DNA of 64,000 nucleotides from positions 62,001 to 126,000 of the forward strand of contig JBHEKY010000037.1 of the NCBI GenBank assembly GCA_041859095.1, read 5' to 3'. A model generated the notes under the pieces. That model was not told the DNA's origin, did not search any database, and was given only the letters and a program-made list of their open reading frames with translations. A program made the translations under genes and the position numbers. How positions within the stretch are numbered: the stretch's first letter is position 1; the number at the start of each line of letters is the position of its first letter. This document shows positions 1 to 9,141 of the stretch, in pieces. This stretch comes from UBA1422 sp041859095 (GTDB taxonomy: Bacteria; Bacillota; Clostridia; Peptostreptococcales; Anaerovoracaceae).

Positions 1-2002
1 TTTAACTAGAGCTTCTTTTGTAACTTGGGTTAATGGTGCGGGACCATCATCAACGCCTGGATTTGCACCTAATTCGGACAAATGGAATGTTTTGGGTGAT
101 GCTTATTGGCAAACCGAATTTTCAACAACTGGCTATGAGGCCCTTACGCTTTCTTCAAAACAAAAGGGCTCCGATACAGGACCACGTAATTTTCAAGTGC
201 AATGGAGCCTCGATGGTACGAATTGGAGCAATGTTTCCGGTTCGTCAATAACGGTTGGAAACAATTGGACTTCCGGCGTGTTGGATAATGTAGCATTACC
301 GGCTGAAATGAAAAATCAGGCGAAGGTTTATCTGCGCTGGATGAAGTCAAGCAATGTCAGTGTTAATTCAGGGACAGTTGCAGCTAATGGGACGAACAGG
401 ATTGATGATATTATAATACAGGGGAAACCGTTAACGTACGTGATCTCCTATGATGGCAACGGGGCAACCAGTGGTAGTGTTCCACCAAATCAGGATAAGA
501 TTATGGGCACGCCATTGACCTTACAAAACAATACTGGTAACCTTGTGAAAACTGGTTACAACTTCACTGGCTGGAACACAAAGAGTGACGGTACGGGTAC
601 ATCCTATGCCCAAGGGAGCAGTTTTTCAGTAGATGCAGCGACAACACTTTTCGCTCAATGGAGTGAAGCTTATTATTCAGTTTCCTTCGTACCTGGAGAT
701 TACGGTACCTTTGTGAAAACAACGGCAGAAGGTCTTTTGTATGATGATCCGACCCCTTCAGCACCAGCGGTTACCGGCCAGGACGGGTTCACCTTCGTTG
801 GTTGGTCTCCGGATTTGGCTGAGACCGTTAGGGGTGATGCCACATATACCGCCTTGTGGTCGCAGGATGGCCCCGTTGTTTTCTACCATATCTATGGTGG
901 CGGCGGAAACGTAAACGGCGTTTATCAAAATGACTTTGTGGTGTTAAAAAATATAAGCGATAAACCCGTTGATCTGAGCGGCTGGACAATTAGATATGCT
1001 TCTTCACAGGGAACAACCTGGACCGAGAGTAATCCTCTTAATGGAATAGTTTGCCCAGGTAACTTTTATGTAATCCGTGCATGGTTTGGCAACAACAGTC
1101 CGCCGCAACCTGCAATTCCGTATTTTCATGCAGATCTTCCACAACTTGCCATACACTTAAAGGAATACAAGATGTCTCTGAGAGACGATGAAAACGTAGA
1201 AATCGATTTTGTAGGAACCGGTAATGCAGATGAATTCCTGGGAGATGGAGCAGCTCCAGCTACAGCTGATTCAGGTGGTCAGCGGAATCAACAGTCTGTA
1301 ATTCGGAACATGGCACTGGCCAATCCTTTCTCGGGAAACAACAATCTCGATTATAAGGTACAGGAAACAACGGATCTCTCCTACCTAATAGGGCAGACAT
1401 ACACTGTTTCATTTGATAACAATACCAGTGACCCAGAAGCCATCCCTCGCCAGATTACGTGTGCTCATGGCAATTCCATCAACCCACTGCCGGAGCAACC
1501 GCCCCAAAGACAAGGGTACTCCTTTGTAGGTTGGAATACAAAAGCAGATGGCACTGGGATTGCATTTGGCCAGAAAACAAAAGTAACAACTTGCTTAACT
1601 GTTTACGCCCAATATGATATCAATACTTATTCCGTAAAATTCTCAGTTGGAGAGGGTGCTGACTTCCATACAGGTGGCGGCGCACAAGAGCAGAGCGTGC
1701 CTTTTGGAAATCTGGCTGTTAAACCTGAAACTCCTTCAAGGAGTGGATACACCTTCGCCGGATGGTACTCAGATATCAACCTTACGATGGAATATGTTTT
1801 TACCGGCGCAGTGCAGCAAGATTTGACGTTGTATGCAAAATGGATAAGCAACGGGAATCAAGGATTTCCATTATCCCGAGACGATTTAAAACAACAAGTT
1901 CCGTTGACCGGTGATGAGACGAATGCAACGTTGCTAATTATCTTATGTGTATTAGGTCTTTTGGGAATGGGATTCCTGTATCGACACCACAGAAAATCAT
2001 AG
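1..2002 (+). CDS. Partial cell-surface protein with InlB-type repeats, lamin-tail domain and sortase-like C-terminus
   Basis: The frame is open from the first bases of the window (readable from position 2), so the 5' end is missing and the TTG at 92 is not a convincing start. Four InlB B-type (Listeria-Bacteroides) repeats are visible at about 437-663, 676-864, 1396-1620 and 1624-1845, each ending in a GW..(20-30)..AxW-like pattern such as GYNFTGWNTK and GYTFAGWYS. Between the second and third lies a lamin-tail-like domain (about 870-1370) with the typical DLSGWTI and FYVIRAW strands. The C-terminus has VPLTGDE (VPLTG at 1898-1912), one hydrophobic segment and the basic tail RHHRKS, which is the layout of an LPXTG-type wall anchor with V in place of L. 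The protein is probably exported and anchored, with a role in adhesion or as an extracellular enzyme whose catalytic part lies upstream. The anchor class is inferred. Confidence 0.85.
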   Translation, partial: LTRASFVTWVNGAGPSSTPGFAPNSDKWNVLGDAYWQTEFSTTGYEALTLSSKQKGSDTGPRNFQVQWSLDGTNWSNVSGSSITVGNNWTSGVLDNVALPAEMKNQAKVYLRWMKSSNVSVNSGTVAANGTNRIDDIIIQGKPLTYVISYDGNGATSGSVPPNQDKIMGTPLTLQNNTGNLVKTGYNFTGWNTKSDGTGTSYAQGSSFSVDAATTLFAQWSEAYYSVSFVPGDYGTFVKTTAEGLLYDDPTPSAPAVTGQDGFTFVGWSPDLAETVRGDATYTALWSQDGPVVFYHIYGGGGNVNGVYQNDFVVLKNISDKPVDLSGWTIRYASSQGTTWTESNPLNGIVCPGNFYVIRAWFGNNSPPQPAIPYFHADLPQLAIHLKEYKMSLRDDENVEIDFVGTGNADEFLGDGAAPATADSGGQRNQQSVIRNMALANPFSGNNNLDYKVQETTDLSYLIGQTYTVSFDNNTSDPEAIPRQITCAHGNSINPLPEQPPQRQGYSFVGWNTKADGTGIAFGQKTKVTTCLTVYAQYDINTYSVKFSVGEGADFHTGGGAQEQSVPFGNLAVKPETPSRSGYTFAGWYSDINLTMEYVFTGAVQQDLTLYAKWISNGNQGFPLSRDDLKQQVPLTGDETNATLLIILCVLGLLGMGFLYRHHRKS

Positions 2003-2037
2003 ATCATAGAAGTTTCGAAGCGACATCATATCAATAG

Positions 2038-2090
2038 AACCCAGTCCATCTGTGTAGTCGACCTATGCAGGCGGGCTGGGTTTTTGTTTT
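2038..2090 (+). terminator. Intrinsic terminator of the surface protein gene
   Basis: AACCCAGTCC (2038-2047) pairs, with one G-T pair, with GGGCTGGGTT (2073-2082) and is followed by a T-rich run. Confidence 0.75.
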
Positions 2091-2111
2091 CAATGATTCT
2101 CGCCATTTTGG

Positions 2112-2140
2112 TTTTCAGCATGAGGGATTAGTGTTACAAT
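2112..2140 (+). promoter_or_regulatory. Promoter of the thioesterase/aminotransferase pair
   Basis: TTTTCA (2112-2117), a 17-base spacer and TACAAT (2135-2140). The ribosome site AAAAGGAG follows at 2165. Confidence 0.55.
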
Positions 2141-2177
2141 CATAAAAGAATTATGTCGCTAGGCAAAAGGAGAAACC

Positions 2178-2585
2178 ATGAAAGAAAACATAACTGAAGT
2201 TCGGGTACGATATGCGGAAACTGATGCCATGGGTATTGCTTATCATGCCAACTATTTGGTGTGGTTTGAGGTTGGCCGTACAGCTCTTCTTGCAGAATTG
2301 GGCTATCCGTATGCACAGCTGGAAGTGGATGGGATTATCCTTCCTGTTGCCGAATGCCATGTACGGTATCGTGTGCCTGCCCGATACGATGACTGTTTAC
2401 TGGTTTACAGCACTTGCACTGAGCTACGAGGCGTTAGCATGGTACTTTCCTATCGTGTGGTAAACAAAGAGACCGGGGTGCTACTTGCTGATGGATGGAC
2501 CAAACATGCCATTGTGGACAAGAACATGAAACCGGTCAAGATTCGGGACGTGAACCCGAAACTGCTGCAAATGCTGCAAATGTAA
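2178..2585 (+). CDS. YbgC/4-hydroxybenzoyl-CoA-type acyl-CoA thioesterase
   Basis: This is a 135-residue single hotdog-fold protein. The N-terminal stretch RYAETDAMGIAYHANYLVWF is the family signature, with the catalytic Asp in ETDAMG and the conserved H-NY motif. It would hydrolyse short or hydroxylated acyl-CoA thioesters in the cytoplasm; the substrate cannot be read from sequence. The start is fixed by AAAAGGAG six bases upstream and by the usual family length. The aminotransferase gene begins 12 bases downstream, so the two are probably co-transcribed and may act on one substrate family, but that link is inferred. Confidence 0.88.
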   Translation: MKENITEVRVRYAETDAMGIAYHANYLVWFEVGRTALLAELGYPYAQLEVDGIILPVAECHVRYRVPARYDDCLLVYSTCTELRGVSMVLSYRVVNKETGVLLADGWTKHAIVDKNMKPVKIRDVNPKLLQMLQM

Positions 2586-2597
2586 GGAGGATCAGCC

Positions 2598-3974
2598 ATG
2601 AGTCAGTTTGATAAAATTTTGGAACAGATTACAAAAGAATACAAAGCAAGGACACCGAAGTCCTTCCGGATGCACCAGGAAGCCAAAGAAGTCTTTCCTG
2701 GTGGCGACACCCGAAACGTGACATTCTTCAAACCTTATCCTTCCTTCATGGACCACGGAAAGGGTTTTCGACTTTGGGATGTGGATGGCAATGAAATCAT
2801 CGATTTTCAAAACAACTACACTTCACTGATTCATGGGCATGCCCATCCGGGTATAGTGGAGGCCGTGCAGGAACAAATCGCCAAAGGCTCCGTATATTCC
2901 GCGCCTTTTGGCAAACAAACCGAACTGGCAGAAATCATCTGCAACCGGGTTCCTTCAGTGGATAAAATCAGATTTACCAACTCTGGAACGGAAGCCACCA
3001 TGCATGCGGTACGAGGTGCCCGGGCATATACCGGCCGATCCAAATTCGTCAAGATTGAAGGCGGGTACCATGGAAGCAGCGACACCTTTGAAGCCAGTGT
3101 CGAGCCGGACATGGATAAGGTGGGGGATATCAACAATCCCATTGCGGTTGCCGATTCCAAAGGCGTTCCCAAGGAGATTGTCGACCAGGTGATCATCGTA
3201 CCCTTCAACAACATTGAAGTCACCAAGCGGCTGATAGAGGAAAATCATGTAGACATTGCAGCATTTATCCTTGAGCCAGTCATGGGTTCGGCCGGGATGC
3301 TGGAACCTTCTCGGGAGTATCTAACCTTCATCCGGGAAATCACCCAAACCTATGGTATCGTGTTGATTTTTGATGAAGTGGTAACCTTCCGATTGACCAC
3401 AGGGGGGGCGCAGATTCACAATGGCATTACCCCGGACATGACGACATTTGGAAAAATTATCGGTGGTGGAATCCCTATCGGTGCATTCGGTGGAAAAGAA
3501 GACATCATGAAAATGTATGATCCGACGGCAAAGATGATGTATCATTCGGGTACGTTCAATGGCAATGCCATTTCCATGGCAGCCGGTATCGCAGCAATGA
3601 AAGATTACGGCGAAAGGGAAGTAGACCATGTTAATAGCCTGGGCGCTTTGTTTAGAAAAGAATGCAGCAGGGTTTTTAAAGAGGTTGGCATCGATATTTG
3701 GGTCAATGGCGTTGGGTCGTTGAGCAACATTATCTTCAGCAACAACCTGATTACAGAATACCGTGGCATCGCCAAATCCCATGAAGAACTGAATGTACTG
3801 ATGGGACTTGCGTTGATGAATAGGGGCTTTTTTATGGCACCAAGAGGGATGTTCTGCACATCAACCCCCATGGGCGAAACTGAAATCCACCTGGCTGCGG
3901 CAGCAATCAAAGAGAGCCTTGAAGAAATTATGCCAGCCATCAAAGAAGATGCGCCGGAGTTAATTATGAAGTAG
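2598..3974 (+). CDS. Class III PLP aminotransferase, glutamate-1-semialdehyde aminomutase-like
   Basis: The 458-residue protein belongs to the class III (ornithine/GSA) aminotransferase fold. The PLP lysine is K286 in TFGKIIGGGIPIGAFGG and the ring-nitrogen aspartate is D259 in IFDEV. NSGTEATMHAVR forms the phosphate-binding region. The GGG-P-GAFGG loop resembles glutamate-1-semialdehyde 2,1-aminomutase, but no other haem gene is nearby, so it is more likely a paralogue acting on another amino acid or amino-acyl compound. GGAGG lies just after the stop codon of the thioesterase gene, giving a tight two-gene operon. The exact substrate is unknown. Confidence 0.85.
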   Translation: MSQFDKILEQITKEYKARTPKSFRMHQEAKEVFPGGDTRNVTFFKPYPSFMDHGKGFRLWDVDGNEIIDFQNNYTSLIHGHAHPGIVEAVQEQIAKGSVYSAPFGKQTELAEIICNRVPSVDKIRFTNSGTEATMHAVRGARAYTGRSKFVKIEGGYHGSSDTFEASVEPDMDKVGDINNPIAVADSKGVPKEIVDQVIIVPFNNIEVTKRLIEENHVDIAAFILEPVMGSAGMLEPSREYLTFIREITQTYGIVLIFDEVVTFRLTTGGAQIHNGITPDMTTFGKIIGGGIPIGAFGGKEDIMKMYDPTAKMMYHSGTFNGNAISMAAGIAAMKDYGEREVDHVNSLGALFRKECSRVFKEVGIDIWVNGVGSLSNIIFSNNLITEYRGIAKSHEELNVLMGLALMNRGFFMAPRGMFCTSTPMGETEIHLAAAAIKESLEEIMPAIKEDAPELIMK

Positions 3975-4038
3975 ATTTCATGAAGTGGATATCATGAGAA
4001 TAGTATGACGCAACCATTGACAAGCAAAGGAGCACACA

Positions 4039-5082
4039 ATGAAAGTCCTTAGATATTTCTTAATATTTGTTCCCATCAGCATTGTTGGGGAGTTTATGCA
4101 TTTTTCAGAGACCTGGATGTTTGGACTATCAGCGCTGGCCATTATACCACTGGCGGGCCTGATGGGAGAAGCAACGGAAGAGATTGCTCATTATTCAGGA
4201 CCTCGTGTCGGGGGCTTTCTCAATGCGACCTTCGGCAATGCGACGGAACTGATTATCGCGTTTTTCGCCTTGAAAGAAGGGCTTTTTGAGGTTGTGAAAG
4301 CGTCCATAGCCGGCTCGGTCATCGGAAACATTTTACTGGTGCTAGGGGTCAGCATGCTTGCCGGTGGTTTAAAATATAAGAATCAGCGGTTTAATCCCAA
4401 AGCCTTGAACGTATCGGCCAGCATGTTGCTTTTTGGTGTGATTGGGCTTGTCATTCCAGCGGTTTTCACGTATACCATCAATCCTGACTTATTAACCACC
4501 CGCTATGAAGGTCTCAGTGTCGTGGTAGCAATCATTCTGATTACGATATATGTTTTGAGTTTGGTATTCTCATTTTATACCCACAAAGACTTATATTTTG
4601 TGGAACCTGACGAAGACAGCAAACCAAAGTGGTCTTTGCGCACTGCAATTTTTGTGTTGGTTGGGGCTACGGTCTTCATCGGTGTTGAATCTGAGTTCTT
4701 CGTAGGCGCTGTGGAACCTATGTCCGAAACGTTGGGTTTGAGTGAATTTTTTATTGGGATCATTCTTGTGCCAATCATAGGCAATGCAGCTGAACATAGC
4801 ACCGCAGTGATTATGGCAATCAAAAATCGGATGGATGTGGCAGTTGAGATTGCCATCGGATCCAGCCTTCAAATCATCTTGTTTGTCACACCTGTATTGA
4901 TTTTCTTAAGCCTCTTGTTCTCCCCCATGAGCATTGTGTTTAACGCCTTTGAACTGGTAGCCTTGATATTTGCGGTCTTGATTGCAAACAAAGTAGCCGA
5001 CGACGGAGAATCAAACTGGCTGGAGGGGGTCCAACTCATAGCGGTTTATGTTATCATTGCCGCTTCGTTCTTCGTTATTTAA
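4039..5082 (+). CDS. Ca2+/H+ antiporter (CaCA/CAX family)
   Basis: A 347-residue polytopic membrane protein with about ten or eleven hydrophobic segments. It carries both CAX repeat signatures: c-1, GGFLNATFGNATELIIAFF near residue 60, and c-2, GNAAEHSTAVIMAIKNRMD near residue 250. Family members exchange cytoplasmic Ca2+ (or Mn2+/Na+) for protons. The start is set by AAAGGAG at 4027. The gene stands alone and is followed by a hairpin terminator. Confidence 0.92.
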   Translation: MKVLRYFLIFVPISIVGEFMHFSETWMFGLSALAIIPLAGLMGEATEEIAHYSGPRVGGFLNATFGNATELIIAFFALKEGLFEVVKASIAGSVIGNILLVLGVSMLAGGLKYKNQRFNPKALNVSASMLLFGVIGLVIPAVFTYTINPDLLTTRYEGLSVVVAIILITIYVLSLVFSFYTHKDLYFVEPDEDSKPKWSLRTAIFVLVGATVFIGVESEFFVGAVEPMSETLGLSEFFIGIILVPIIGNAAEHSTAVIMAIKNRMDVAVEIAIGSSLQIILFVTPVLIFLSLLFSPMSIVFNAFELVALIFAVLIANKVADDGESNWLEGVQLIAVYVIIAASFFVI

Positions 5083-5121
5083 TCAATTTGACCCCATTGC
5101 CATAAAAACATGCAAAAAACT

Positions 5122-5160
5122 GCCGGTAAATCCATGTTAGATTTGTCGGCTTTATGTTTG
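5122..5160 (+). terminator. Hairpin terminator after the antiporter
   Basis: GCCGGTAAATC (5122-5132) pairs with GATTTGTCGGC (5140-5150), with an internal GT/GT mismatch, over a 7-base loop and is followed by TTTATGTTTG. Confidence 0.55.
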
Positions 5161-5174
5161 CTTTAAGGAATGAA

Positions 5175-5183
5175 TGGTACAAT
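5175..5183 (+). promoter_or_regulatory. Extended -10 promoter element of the ABC exporter gene
   Basis: TGGTACAAT is an extended -10 (TGn plus TACAAT). No good -35 is visible. The same element recurs at 10471-10479. Confidence 0.45.
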
Positions 5184-5255
5184 CAGAGCCGTTGGGGGTA
5201 TAAGAAAAAATATTGCATTTTTCGGTGCAGCACCAAAGATTCATGGAGGAATATC

Positions 5256-7628
5256 ATGCTCAAACTAAAACTTGATCAAATAAAGAAAACATATCTTAGC
5301 GGAGAGGAGGTCATCGCGTTACGTGATGTTTCGTTATCTTTCCGACAAAGTGAGTTTGTTGCAATCCTGGGTCCTTCGGGCTGCGGCAAAACAACGCTCC
5401 TAAACATTATCGGTGGACTGGATCGATATAGCAGTGGTGATTTGATTATCAACGGCATGTCCACAAAGATGTTTAAGGATGGCGATTGGGATGCCTACCG
5501 TAATCGGTCCATCGGATTTGTTTTTCAAAGCTATAATCTGATCGGGCACCAGACTGTGCTACAAAACGTTGAAATCGCCATGACATTATCCGGCGTATCC
5601 GCATCCGAGAGGAAGCGCCGGGCCGTGGAGGCTCTGGTGGAAGTAGGAATCGCCGACCAGTACAAAAAGAAACCCAACCAACTCTCAGGTGGACAAATGC
5701 AACGGGTTGCGATTGCCAGAGCGTTGGTGAACAATCCAGATATCATTCTTGCCGATGAGCCTACCGGTGCGCTAGACAGTCAAACCAGTGTTCAACTGAT
5801 GGACATCTTGCATGAGATTGCGAAAACCCGGCTTGTCATTATGGTTACCCACAATGGCGAGTTGGCTGAAAAATATTCCAACCGGATCGTTCGTTTACTG
5901 GATGGCAGTATTCAGTCGGACACAAATCCGGTGACGGAAGAGGAAATCCTAAAACAAAGCACACAGAAAACAGATGAAAAGAACTTAAAGAAAACAGTCA
6001 TGTCCTTATCCACAGCGACATCCTTGTCCTTTAGGAATCTGTTGACCAAGCGAGGCAGAACCATAATGACAGCATTTGCCGGCAGCATTGGAATCATCGG
6101 CGTTGCCTTAGTATTGGCCCTTTCTGCTGGATTATCTACTTATATGGATAGCATGCAGTCTTCAACACTTGCTGGGTATCCGATTACCATCACCACCGGA
6201 GAACAAACCATTGATTTCACACAACGCCCTGGGGCTGATAGCGAAAATACAACGCTAGCGGAATACCCCAATGATAACGTGTTATATGCTTATGACAGCG
6301 AAAAAAACAGCACCAAACATAGTAATGTCATTACACAGAATTACCTTGATTATGTGGCAAAAATCAACACAGTACTTCCGGATGCAGTAAACACCATTGC
6401 CTATACCCAAGGGGTGAATATCAACCTTTTGGCAAAAGGAAGCGATACGGTTGTTAAATTCGATACAGCAGTCACGTTTGGTGGCACACAGATGAATTTT
6501 CTTGCAGGGAGTAATTCGTATTGGGGAGAACTTCCCCACAACGATGATTTCATCTTGTCCCTTTATGATTTAATGGGTGATGGCAGTCGTCTGCCCACTA
6601 CAAAAAATGAAGTGGTATTGGTCGTCGATAAATACAATCGGATAGATAAAGCGTTTTTTGAAAAACTTGGCATCACTGAGGATACCGAAAAATACAAGCT
6701 GACGGATTTTATTGGGCAAACCATTTTACACGTCATCCCCAACGACGAGTATTATTCAAAATCAGCATTTGGATCTTTGTATTCCGCGGCAGTACCATCG
6801 GATTATGATAGGTTATATCAAAGTGATACTAGCACGAAACTAACCATTGTCGGCATTCTTCGTCCCAAAGAAGACAGTGAAAGCAGTTACCTGTCACCGG
6901 GGATTGCCTACACAACTGAGTTGACGGCTGCCGTCGTGGAGGATGCAAAGGACAGTGAAATTGCAGTCGCTCAAAATGATTCGAGTCGAAACGTTTTATT
7001 CGGAACTTCTTTTAAAAACAGCAAAGACAAAGAAGCCATGCTGATTATGCTGGGTGCGGATACCACACCCACTGGGATAAATATTTATCCCAAGAACTAC
7101 TCCAGCAAAGATGAGATCAAAGCCTATCTGGATACGTATAATGAGGGAAAGTCGGAAGAAGACCAGTTGGTATATTCAGATTTGGCTGAAGCCATTACGT
7201 CAATTACCAAAACCCTGCTGAGCACCATTACCTATGTATTGGTTGGATTTGCGGCGATTTCACTGGTGGTTTCCACAATAATGATTAGTATTATTACCTA
7301 TGTCTCGGTGATTGAACGGACCAAAGAAATCGGCATTCTTAGAAGTGTAGGAGCTCGTAAGAAAGACATCTCCAGAGTTTTCAATGCGGAAACCTTGCTG
7401 ATAGGATTCTCTGCAGGTGTTTTGGGTGTTGGGTTATCATATCTCCTTTCTGTTCCAATCAACGCGATTATTAATAATCTTACCGGAATTGTAGGCATTG
7501 CAGCGCTGAATCCTGTTCATGCAGTGCTGCTGATTGTAGGCAGTATGTTCCTCACTTTAATCGCAGGATTTATTCCATCGAGAATGGCTGCGCAAAAGGA
7601 TCCGGTCATCGCACTACGCACCGAGTAA
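5256..7628 (+). CDS. MacB-like ABC exporter with fused ATPase and permease domains
   Basis: About 790 residues. The ATPase comes first: Walker A GPSGCGKTT, signature LSGGQMQR, Walker B IILADEPTGALD and H-loop VTHNGE. Then follow a transmembrane helix near residue 290, a large extracytoplasmic domain and three C-terminal helices of the FtsX/MacB permease type, including the ERTKEIGILRSVGARKKDI motif. As in MacB, two copies would form the mechanotransmission exporter for peptides, lipoproteins or toxic compounds. The start chosen is ATG 5256, which follows GGAGG at 5246. The frame is open further upstream (to 5154), but that region contains the promoter. No membrane-fusion partner is adjacent. 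Confidence 0.88.
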   Translation: MLKLKLDQIKKTYLSGEEVIALRDVSLSFRQSEFVAILGPSGCGKTTLLNIIGGLDRYSSGDLIINGMSTKMFKDGDWDAYRNRSIGFVFQSYNLIGHQTVLQNVEIAMTLSGVSASERKRRAVEALVEVGIADQYKKKPNQLSGGQMQRVAIARALVNNPDIILADEPTGALDSQTSVQLMDILHEIAKTRLVIMVTHNGELAEKYSNRIVRLLDGSIQSDTNPVTEEEILKQSTQKTDEKNLKKTVMSLSTATSLSFRNLLTKRGRTIMTAFAGSIGIIGVALVLALSAGLSTYMDSMQSSTLAGYPITITTGEQTIDFTQRPGADSENTTLAEYPNDNVLYAYDSEKNSTKHSNVITQNYLDYVAKINTVLPDAVNTIAYTQGVNINLLAKGSDTVVKFDTAVTFGGTQMNFLAGSNSYWGELPHNDDFILSLYDLMGDGSRLPTTKNEVVLVVDKYNRIDKAFFEKLGITEDTEKYKLTDFIGQTILHVIPNDEYYSKSAFGSLYSAAVPSDYDRLYQSDTSTKLTIVGILRPKEDSESSYLSPGIAYTTELTAAVVEDAKDSEIAVAQNDSSRNVLFGTSFKNSKDKEAMLIMLGADTTPTGINIYPKNYSSKDEIKAYLDTYNEGKSEEDQLVYSDLAEAITSITKTLLSTITYVLVGFAAISLVVSTIMISIITYVSVIERTKEIGILRSVGARKKDISRVFNAETLLIGFSAGVLGVGLSYLLSVPINAIINNLTGIVGIAALNPVHAVLLIVGSMFLTLIAGFIPSRMAAQKDPVIALRTE

Positions 7629-7693
7629 TTATTAGCGAACCTCTTACGATTACATGGAATTGTGGGAATGGGGCACAGAAGTGGAATCTGTGG

Positions 7694-7699
7694 TATAAT
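7694..7699 (+). promoter_or_regulatory. -10 element of the RNA helicase gene
   Basis: TATAAT with an upstream TGG (extended -10). A poor -35 (GGCACA) lies 16 bases upstream. The transcript would have a leader of about 80 bases. Confidence 0.5.
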
Positions 7700-7735
7700 A
7701 GATTGGTGAAATTCCAAGTATGTGAATCGAAACAC

Positions 7736-7758
7736 AACACTGTTCTCATAACAGTGTT
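7736..7758 (+). promoter_or_regulatory. Perfect stem-loop in the 5' leader of the RNA helicase gene
   Basis: AACACTGTT (7736-7744), loop CTCAT, AACAGTGTT (7750-7758). It is not followed by a T-run and ends 13 bases before the ribosome site AAGGAG (7772-7777). Confidence 0.55.
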
Positions 7759-7784
7759 TCCATAGAAGAGTAAGGAGAAAGCAT

Positions 7785-9035
7785 TTGTCAATCAATGAAT
7801 TAAAAATTATCGCACCAATCCTAAAGGCCTTGAAGGCCCAGGGATACACTGAGGCGACCCCGGTACAGACCAGGGCCATCCCTCATTTGCTAGAAGGCTC
7901 AGACCTGCTTGGCTGTGCCCAAACCGGCACAGGCAAAACCGCTGCGTTTGCAGTTCCCATATTACAGCACTTGGCGAATACCCAATCAGCCCAAAAAGGC
8001 CCTCGAAGAATCAGAGCTTTGGTGGTTGCCCCTACAAGAGAGTTGGCCCTTCAAATCGGAGATTCGTTTACCGCATATGGTGTGAATCTACATCAACGAA
8101 CCGCCGTTATCTTTGGTGGAGTTGGACAATTCCCACAAACACGTGCACTCAAAAACGGTGTCGATATTCTTGTGGCAACGCCGGGAAGACTTTTGGACTT
8201 AATCAACCAGGGATTTATTGATTTGTCATATGTTGAGCATTTCGTGTTGGATGAGGCAGATCAAATGTTGGAGCGAGGGATGCTTCTGGATGTCAGAAGG
8301 ATTATCACCTACATTCCTGAAAAACGGCAAACCATGTTTTTCTCAGCAACCATGCCACCAGAAATTGCCAAACTGGCGGATACCATCCTAAAGGATCCAG
8401 TCAAAATTACCATCACTCCCGCAGCATCTCCCATAGACATCATCGACCAGGAAGTTTATTTTGTGGACAAAGTCAACAAAACAAGACTACTGATCCGTTT
8501 ACTCAAAGAGCAGGAATATGACTCCGTATTGGTCTTTTCAAGAACCAAACATGGGGCGGACAAAATCGTTAAAGAGTTGACCAATGATGGTTTTAGAACG
8601 GTGGCAATCCATGGAAATAAGTCGCAAAATAACCGGCAGCAGGCACTGTCTGATTTCAAGAAACGAAAATTTCGCATTCTTGTGGCCACAGATATCGCAG
8701 CCAGAGGGCTTGATATTCAAGAACTTTCACACGTAATCAACTACAACTTACCGGAAGTAGCAGAAACCTATGTGCATCGAATCGGACGTACCGGAAGAGC
8801 CGGTCTCGGCGGCAAGGCCATCTCATTCTGTGATTTTGAAGAAATCAACTTACTGCATGACATCGAAAAACTGATTGGCAAAAGGTTGCCGGAAGTAAAG
8901 GATCATCCATACCCGCTTATGAACACCACGCTTAATCTAAAGGTCGCCCCGGTTCATCGACCAAACCAGGGAAGGCCCAAAGATCCACGCAAAAACACCA
9001 ACAAACCTGATTGGTACAAGACCAAGAGAAAGTAA
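7785..9035 (+). CDS. DEAD-box ATP-dependent RNA helicase (RhlE/CshA-like)
   Basis: 416 residues with the motifs in order: Q motif ATPVQTRAIP (24-33), Walker A AQTGTGKT (45-52), PTREL, TPGRLLDL, DEAD (156-159), SATMP, VATDIAARGLDI and HRIGRTGRAG. The C-terminal tail is short and basic. It would unwind structured RNA in ribosome assembly or RNA decay. The start is a TTG at 7785, placed seven bases after AAGGAG; no in-frame ATG is near. The leader holds a perfect hairpin that could be a target for autoregulation, which is an inference. Confidence 0.93.
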   Translation: MSINELKIIAPILKALKAQGYTEATPVQTRAIPHLLEGSDLLGCAQTGTGKTAAFAVPILQHLANTQSAQKGPRRIRALVVAPTRELALQIGDSFTAYGVNLHQRTAVIFGGVGQFPQTRALKNGVDILVATPGRLLDLINQGFIDLSYVEHFVLDEADQMLERGMLLDVRRIITYIPEKRQTMFFSATMPPEIAKLADTILKDPVKITITPAASPIDIIDQEVYFVDKVNKTRLLIRLLKEQEYDSVLVFSRTKHGADKIVKELTNDGFRTVAIHGNKSQNNRQQALSDFKKRKFRILVATDIAARGLDIQELSHVINYNLPEVAETYVHRIGRTGRAGLGGKAISFCDFEEINLLHDIEKLIGKRLPEVKDHPYPLMNTTLNLKVAPVHRPNQGRPKDPRKNTNKPDWYKTKRK

Positions 9036-9065
9036 TCTCATTAGTATTGTCAAAACAAACCAATT

Positions 9066-9108
9066 AAGCAGATTCCAGGGAAACAAATACCTAGAGCCTG
9101 CTTTTTTT
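9066..9108 (+). terminator. Probable terminator of the helicase gene
   Basis: AAGCAG (9066-9071) pairs with CTGCTT (9098-9103), with weaker internal pairing, and runs into seven Ts. Confidence 0.5.
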
Positions 9109-9141
9109 GTTATGTGAGATTTGTTGAAGTCCTCACGCCAA

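Noticed and set aside
2598..3974. Calling the aminotransferase hemL
   Set aside because: The motifs are shared by several class III aminotransferases, and no haem or cobalamin biosynthesis gene is nearby.
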